The translations under genes were made by a program, and so were the position numbers. Under the pieces are notes generated by a model. The model was not told the origin of the DNA and made no database searches. It worked only from the letters and a program-made list of their open reading frames with translations. This document shows positions 60,623-64,000 of a DNA stretch of 64,000 nt, one piece after another (within the stretch, counting starts at the first letter, position 1; every line of letters starts with the position of its first letter). The stretch comes from Nocardia flavorosea NBRC 108225 (GTDB lineage Bacteria; Actinomycetota; Actinomycetes; Mycobacteriales; Mycobacteriaceae), in the NCBI RefSeq assembly GCF_001613385.1, contig NZ_BDCG01000001.1:62001-126000 (forward strand), given 5' to 3'.

Positions 60623-61882
60623 ATGGATATCATCTATCCCGCCGAAGCAGAGGCGTACCGCGGAAAGATCCGTGCGCTGCTCGAATCGAAACTGCCGCAG
60701 GGGTGGCGCGGTATCGGGGCGCTGTCGGAATCCGAACAGGACGAATTCCTGACGAGCTGGCGCACAGTGCTCTCCGACAATGATCTGCTCGCCGTCTCCT
60801 GGCCGCAGGAGTACGGCGGGGCCGGGCTGTCGAGTATCGAGCAGGTGGTGCTGAACGAGGAGCTGATGCGGCTCGGCGTACCGGACGGTACCGAAAACGA
60901 CACCCTCGGCATCAAACTGCTCGGCAACACCATGACCGTGCTCGGGACCGAGGAGCAGAAGCAGTACTTCCTGCCCCGCGTGCTGTCCGGCGAACACGTC
61001 TGGTGTCAAGGCTATTCGGAACCCGAAGCCGGTTCGGACCTCGCCGGGATGCGGGCCCGCGCAGTCCTCGAGGGTGACGAATGGGTGATCAACGGCCAGA
61101 AGACCTGGACTTCCCAGGGCCACCGGGCCAATTGGATCTTCGTGATCGCCCGGACCGATCCGACGGTGGCAAAACACAAGGGGCTGTCGTTCCTGCTGGT
61201 TCCGATGGACCAGCCCGGGGTCGAGGTACGCCCGATCGTCAACGCGGCGGGCTATGTCGCATTCAGCGAGGTGTTCTTCACCGACGCCCGGACGCCGGCC
61301 TCCTATGTCCTCGGCGGGGTGAACGGTGGGTGGAACACGGCCAACACCCTGCTCGGTTTCGAGCGCGGGGTGCGCGCCACCACCGATGCCGTCCGCTTCG
61401 GCCGCGAGGTCGAACGGCTCATCGAGCTGGCTCGCGAACGCGGTCTCACCTCCGATCCGCGAATCCGCGCCGAACTCGCCTGGTGCTGGTCGCGGGTGCA
61501 GACCATGCGCTTCCGCGGCTACCGCGCGCTCACCAAACTTCTCAACGGTGGTTCCTACGGCGTGGACGGGTCCTTCTCCAAAGTGATCTGGAGCGAATTC
61601 TTCCAGCGGCTCACCGAGGTCGGAATGCAGATCCTCGGCCTCGAGGTACTCACCCCGACCGGCGGCGGCAACGACGGCATGCTGGTGACCCCCAACCCGG
61701 GCGCCGACAATTCGTCGCGCTGCTGGACCGATATCGCCCTCTACGCTCGCGCCGCCACGATCTACGGCGGTAGTTCGCAGATCCAGCGCAACATCATCGG
61801 CGAACAACTGCTCGGGTTGCCGAAGGAGCCTCGCCTCGACGGCGGCCCCTTCCAGGACATCGGACGCCGTAAGAGCGCCTGA
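60623..61882 (+). CDS. acyl-CoA dehydrogenase, alpha-type partner of a heteromeric enzyme
   Basis: 419 residues. Seen: [96 protein letters not shown] and [20 protein letters not shown]. The Glu of the usual YEGTS is Gly (YGGSS), as in the larger FadE subunits of steroid-degrading alpha2beta2 dehydrogenases. It is followed by a second, smaller dehydrogenase gene, the usual arrangement for such heterotetramers (FadE26/27, FadE28/29 precedent). Likely acts on a polycyclic acyl-CoA. Confidence 0.9.
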   Translation: MDIIYPAEAEAYRGKIRALLESKLPQGWRGIGALSESEQDEFLTSWRTVLSDNDLLAVSWPQEYGGAGLSSIEQVVLNEELMRLGVPDGTENDTLGIKLLGNTMTVLGTEEQKQYFLPRVLSGEHVWCQGYSEPEAGSDLAGMRARAVLEGDEWVINGQKTWTSQGHRANWIFVIARTDPTVAKHKGLSFLLVPMDQPGVEVRPIVNAAGYVAFSEVFFTDARTPASYVLGGVNGGWNTANTLLGFERGVRATTDAVRFGREVERLIELARERGLTSDPRIRAELAWCWSRVQTMRFRGYRALTKLLNGGSYGVDGSFSKVIWSEFFQRLTEVGMQILGLEVLTPTGGGNDGMLVTPNPGADNSSRCWTDIALYARAATIYGGSSQIQRNIIGEQLLGLPKEPRLDGGPFQDIGRRKSA

Positions 61883-61935
61883 CTCGCTGCTTTCCGCCAT
61901 CACCGTGGCGGAACGGAAGAACGGAAAGTTACACC

Positions 61936-63039
61936 GTGTACTTCGCTTTCGACTCCGACCAGGAGGAGTTCCGGAGCTCGCTGCGCCGTCTCCTGTCCGA
62001 ACGTGCCCCGATGACCCGCGTGCGCGAGGTCGCCGAACACGGCACCTACGACGCCGAGACCTGGCAGCTGCTGACCTCGAATATGGGGATCCCGGCCCTG
62101 CATATCGCCGAGGAGTTCGGCGGAGGCGGATTCAGTGTCCTCGAAACCGCGATCGTGGCCCAGGAACTGGGCCGCGGGCTCACCCCGGTGCCGATGCTGA
62201 CCACCACCGGCGCCATCGAGGCCGTCCTACGGCTCGGCAGTGCCGAGCAACATCGTGCGCTGCTGCCGAAACTCCTCGACGGCAGCGCAATCGGTTCCCT
62301 CGCGCTCAGCGGAGCAAAGGACACCACGGTCGCCGCCGCGCAGGTACGCGCCACCGGGGATCCCTCCGCCCCGCTGCTCACCGGCCGGCTCGACTACGTC
62401 GCCTTCGGTCACGTGGCCGACCTGCTGGTGGTGCCCGCGCTGACACCAGTCGGAGATACGGTGGGTCTGTACGCCGTCGAATCAGGGGCGTCCGGTGTGC
62501 GCGTCACCGCCCAGCCGTCACTGGACCCGACCCGGCCCGTATCGACAGTCGAGCTGACCGATAGCCCCGCCGCGCTGCTGGGGTCGGATCCGGAATCGAT
62601 CGGCCGCGTCGTCGATCTGGTGCGTACGCTGCTCGCGAACGAGGCCCTCGGCGCGGCCGAGGCCGTGCTGGAGATGGCGGTGGCCCACGCCAAACAACGT
62701 GTTCAGTTCAACCGCCCGATCGGCTCGTTCCAGGCGATCAAGCACAAATGCGCCGATATGGCGATCGCGATCGATGCGGCGCAGGCGACGGTGATGTACG
62801 CATCGATGTGCGCCGAATCGGATAACGAGGAATTCCCCCGCGTCGCGGTGATGGCGAAATCGCAAGCGGCGGAATGCCTGACGCTGTGCGCATCGCAGAA
62901 CATCCAGATCCACGGCGGTATCGGGTTCACCTGGGAAGCGGACCCGCATCTGTACTTCCGCCGGGCCAAGGCCACCGAACCTCTGTTCGGCGACCACGCC
63001 CACCACACCGATCTGCTGGCCGATCTCGTCGGCATCTGA
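61936..63039 (+). CDS. acyl-CoA dehydrogenase, beta-type partner
   Basis: 367 residues, shorter and more diverged. Seen: YFAFDSDQEEFRSSLRRLLS, ALHIAEEFGGGGFSVLETAI, GSLALSGAKDTTVAAAQVRA where the flavin-loop TEP-GAGS is lost, AHAKQRVQFNRPIGSFQAIK, KCADMAIAIDAAQATVMYAS and IQIHGGIGFTWEADPHLYFR. Retained FAD-side helices with a degenerate substrate loop are characteristic of the beta subunit in heterotetrameric steroid-type dehydrogenases. GTG start. The pair with the preceding gene should form one or two active sites per heterodimer. Confidence 0.88.
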   Translation: MYFAFDSDQEEFRSSLRRLLSERAPMTRVREVAEHGTYDAETWQLLTSNMGIPALHIAEEFGGGGFSVLETAIVAQELGRGLTPVPMLTTTGAIEAVLRLGSAEQHRALLPKLLDGSAIGSLALSGAKDTTVAAAQVRATGDPSAPLLTGRLDYVAFGHVADLLVVPALTPVGDTVGLYAVESGASGVRVTAQPSLDPTRPVSTVELTDSPAALLGSDPESIGRVVDLVRTLLANEALGAAEAVLEMAVAHAKQRVQFNRPIGSFQAIKHKCADMAIAIDAAQATVMYASMCAESDNEEFPRVAVMAKSQAAECLTLCASQNIQIHGGIGFTWEADPHLYFRRAKATEPLFGDHAHHTDLLADLVGI

Positions 63040-63321
63040 TCCGCGTTCCCGACGATCTGCTCGAGTGAGCGGACGACAGCCCGGGCTACAGGGGCCGAGG
63101 ACGGCTCTTCGGCTCTGCCCAGTTCCGCCGACGCCGGGGTAAATCGAGAGTTGCAGCCGGTGGCTGCGGAAGCAGGGGTCCTCGCCGCAGGTACCTGCGG
63201 AGCACACCCCGGGCCGTCGACAAGTTGCCGTAGCCCTGTCCGGGAAATTCCGTTGTCGGCTCGTGAGGCGGGCTGATAGCATCTGCGAGCGTCGTGGCAT
63301 CGAACGGCATACCGTTGCCGA

Positions 63322-64000
63322 TCAGGCCGGAAACCCCTCGAGCCCGCGGTCTCCCCGGACGATGGCGTCGGATCCACGCACCCGAATCCCGAGCAGGTCG
63401 AGGGCGAAGCCGGCGTACTCGGCAGCGATCTGCTCCGGCGTCGCGGGTCCGTCGAGACGGAACCATTGGGGTAGCGAGGTGCACATCGTCGTGATGGCGC
63501 GGCCCGCGATCCGGGCCCGGGCGGTCGGCAGATTCTCCTCGTTCAGGGCGGTGTCGATGTCCTCGTCGAGGATGTACTGGAGTTCGTTGCGGGAATTGGT
63601 GATCCGTCGCCGATTGTCCTGGGTCAGGCTGCGCATTTCGCTTGCTCCGATGAAGGCGAGTTCGCGGTGGTGGGTGTGGAAGAGGGCGAGCGCTTCGACG
63701 ACGTGGGATACGCGGCCTCGTCCGGTGTCCGCGTCGCGGCGTGCCGCGCGGACCCGCCAGTGCAATTCGTCCATGGTCAGGTCGAGCGCTCGTACCAGCA
63801 GATGTTGTTTGTCGCGGTAATGGTGGTAGACGCCGGGCACGCTCATGCCGGCGCGGCGCGCGATCGAACGCATGGTCGCACCGTGGTAGCCGGTTTCTAC
63901 GAAGGCGGAGATCGCCCCGGCGAGTACCGGGTCGATATCCAGTGACGGGAACTTCCGCCACGCGTTGGGCGACTCGGTGCCCGGTTCGGCCGGAGACTCG
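63322..64000 (-). CDS. TetR-family regulator (5' end outside window)
   Basis: At least 225 residues visible; the reading frame stays open to the right edge, so the start lies beyond it. Helix-turn-helix: ISAFVETGYHGATMRSIARR, AGMSVPGVYHHYRDKQHLLV. The effector domain includes ALFHTHHRELAFIGASEMRS and WFRLDGPATPEQIAAEYAGF, typical of TetR proteins near acyl-CoA dehydrogenase genes. An internal ATG at 63873 would cut the HTH and is not a plausible start. Convergent to the dehydrogenase pair. The 280 bases between hold no gene that I can support. Confidence 0.85.
   Translation of the reverse strand, partial: ESPAEPGTESPNAWRKFPSLDIDPVLAGAISAFVETGYHGATMRSIARRAGMSVPGVYHHYRDKQHLLVRALDLTMDELHWRVRAARRDADTGRGRVSHVVEALALFHTHHRELAFIGASEMRSLTQDNRRRITNSRNELQYILDEDIDTALNEENLPTARARIAGRAITTMCTSLPQWFRLDGPATPEQIAAEYAGFALDLLGIRVRGSDAIVRGDRGLEGFPA

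Noticed and set aside
59384..61903. Open minus-strand frame of 839 codons
   Set aside because: Antisense shadow of the CoA-transferase and acyl-CoA dehydrogenase genes; no recognisable motif.
63086..63961. Minus-strand frame of 291 codons
   Set aside because: Runs out of frame across the TetR gene; Arg-rich shadow. The TetR frame has a clear helix-turn-helix.
1..64000. KstR-type (TNNAACNNGTTNNA) or KstR2-type operators, CRISPR, tRNA, insertion sequences
   Set aside because: I looked for these by eye, mainly in the intergenic regions, and found none that I could support; a computed scan would be needed to exclude weak matches.

Overview
The window is high-GC DNA with GTG/TTG starts, many 4-bp ATGA/GTGA gene overlaps and dense TetR/IclR/GntR/MarR control. 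It is rich in acyl-CoA dehydrogenases, CaiB-type CoA-transferases, SDRs, Rieske oxygenases and P450s. Two SDRs look mycofactocin-associated, and there are KshA-, KstD- and ketosteroid-isomerase-like proteins. This points to a lipid/steroid-degrading actinomycete of the Mycobacteriales, most likely Nocardia or a close relative (inference; no rRNA or tRNA gene is present to confirm it). I see no insertion sequence, CRISPR array, phage gene or origin.

Layout. 1-5.8 kb: the 5' part of an XdhC-like gene, a P450 with a degenerate ExxR motif, an acyl-CoA oxidase-like flavoprotein ending at a strong hairpin, and a canonical P450. 5.9-14.5 kb: a ten-gene minus-strand operon with two Rieske oxygenases, each translationally coupled to a small protein of one unrecognised family. 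It also holds a TauD-type dioxygenase, an amidohydrolase-like protein, a carboxymuconolactone-decarboxylase-like protein, an SDR, an EthD-like protein and an aldehyde dehydrogenase. The last two genes carry frameshifts. The operon promoter is covered by a 32-bp three-part palindrome beside a divergent TetR gene. 15-23.7 kb: a PEP-mutase/isocitrate-lyase-like enzyme, a TetR/acyl-CoA dehydrogenase pair with four AGTACT sites, a hydroxybutyrate dehydrogenase/MHS transporter pair with a LysR regulator, a PucR-type regulator joined head to head with a truncated SnoaL-like gene, and an EthD-domain protein. 23.7-27.9 kb: an LLM flavin/F420 oxidoreductase, three SDRs (two mycofactocin-type) and a NUDIX hydrolase.

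28-34 kb looks steroid-related: KstD-like dehydrogenase, ketosteroid-isomerase-like protein, a small CxxC protein, PadR and IclR regulators and a KshA-type Rieske oxygenase. 34-42.6 kb is mixed: universal stress protein, ferric-reductase-like protein, a 27-residue hydrophobic peptide gene, a saccharopine-dehydrogenase-like protein, a MarR/CopD-like/rhodanese group, an enoyl-CoA hydratase and a GntR regulator. 42.8-64 kb is a large CoA-thioester catabolic region: hydratase, APH-like kinase, acyl-CoA ligase, thiolase, SDRs, acyl-CoA dehydrogenases, an orphan TRAP permease pair, three CaiB-type CoA-transferases (one a tandem fusion), two desulforedoxin-like mini-proteins, a probable heterotetrameric acyl-CoA dehydrogenase pair and a partial TetR gene.

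Taken together, oxygenases (Rieske, P450, TauD) would activate a hydrophobic substrate. SDRs, aldehyde dehydrogenase and ligase/CoA-transferases would convert it to a CoA thioester, and the dehydrogenase/hydratase/thiolase sets would shorten it. The substrates cannot be read from sequence.
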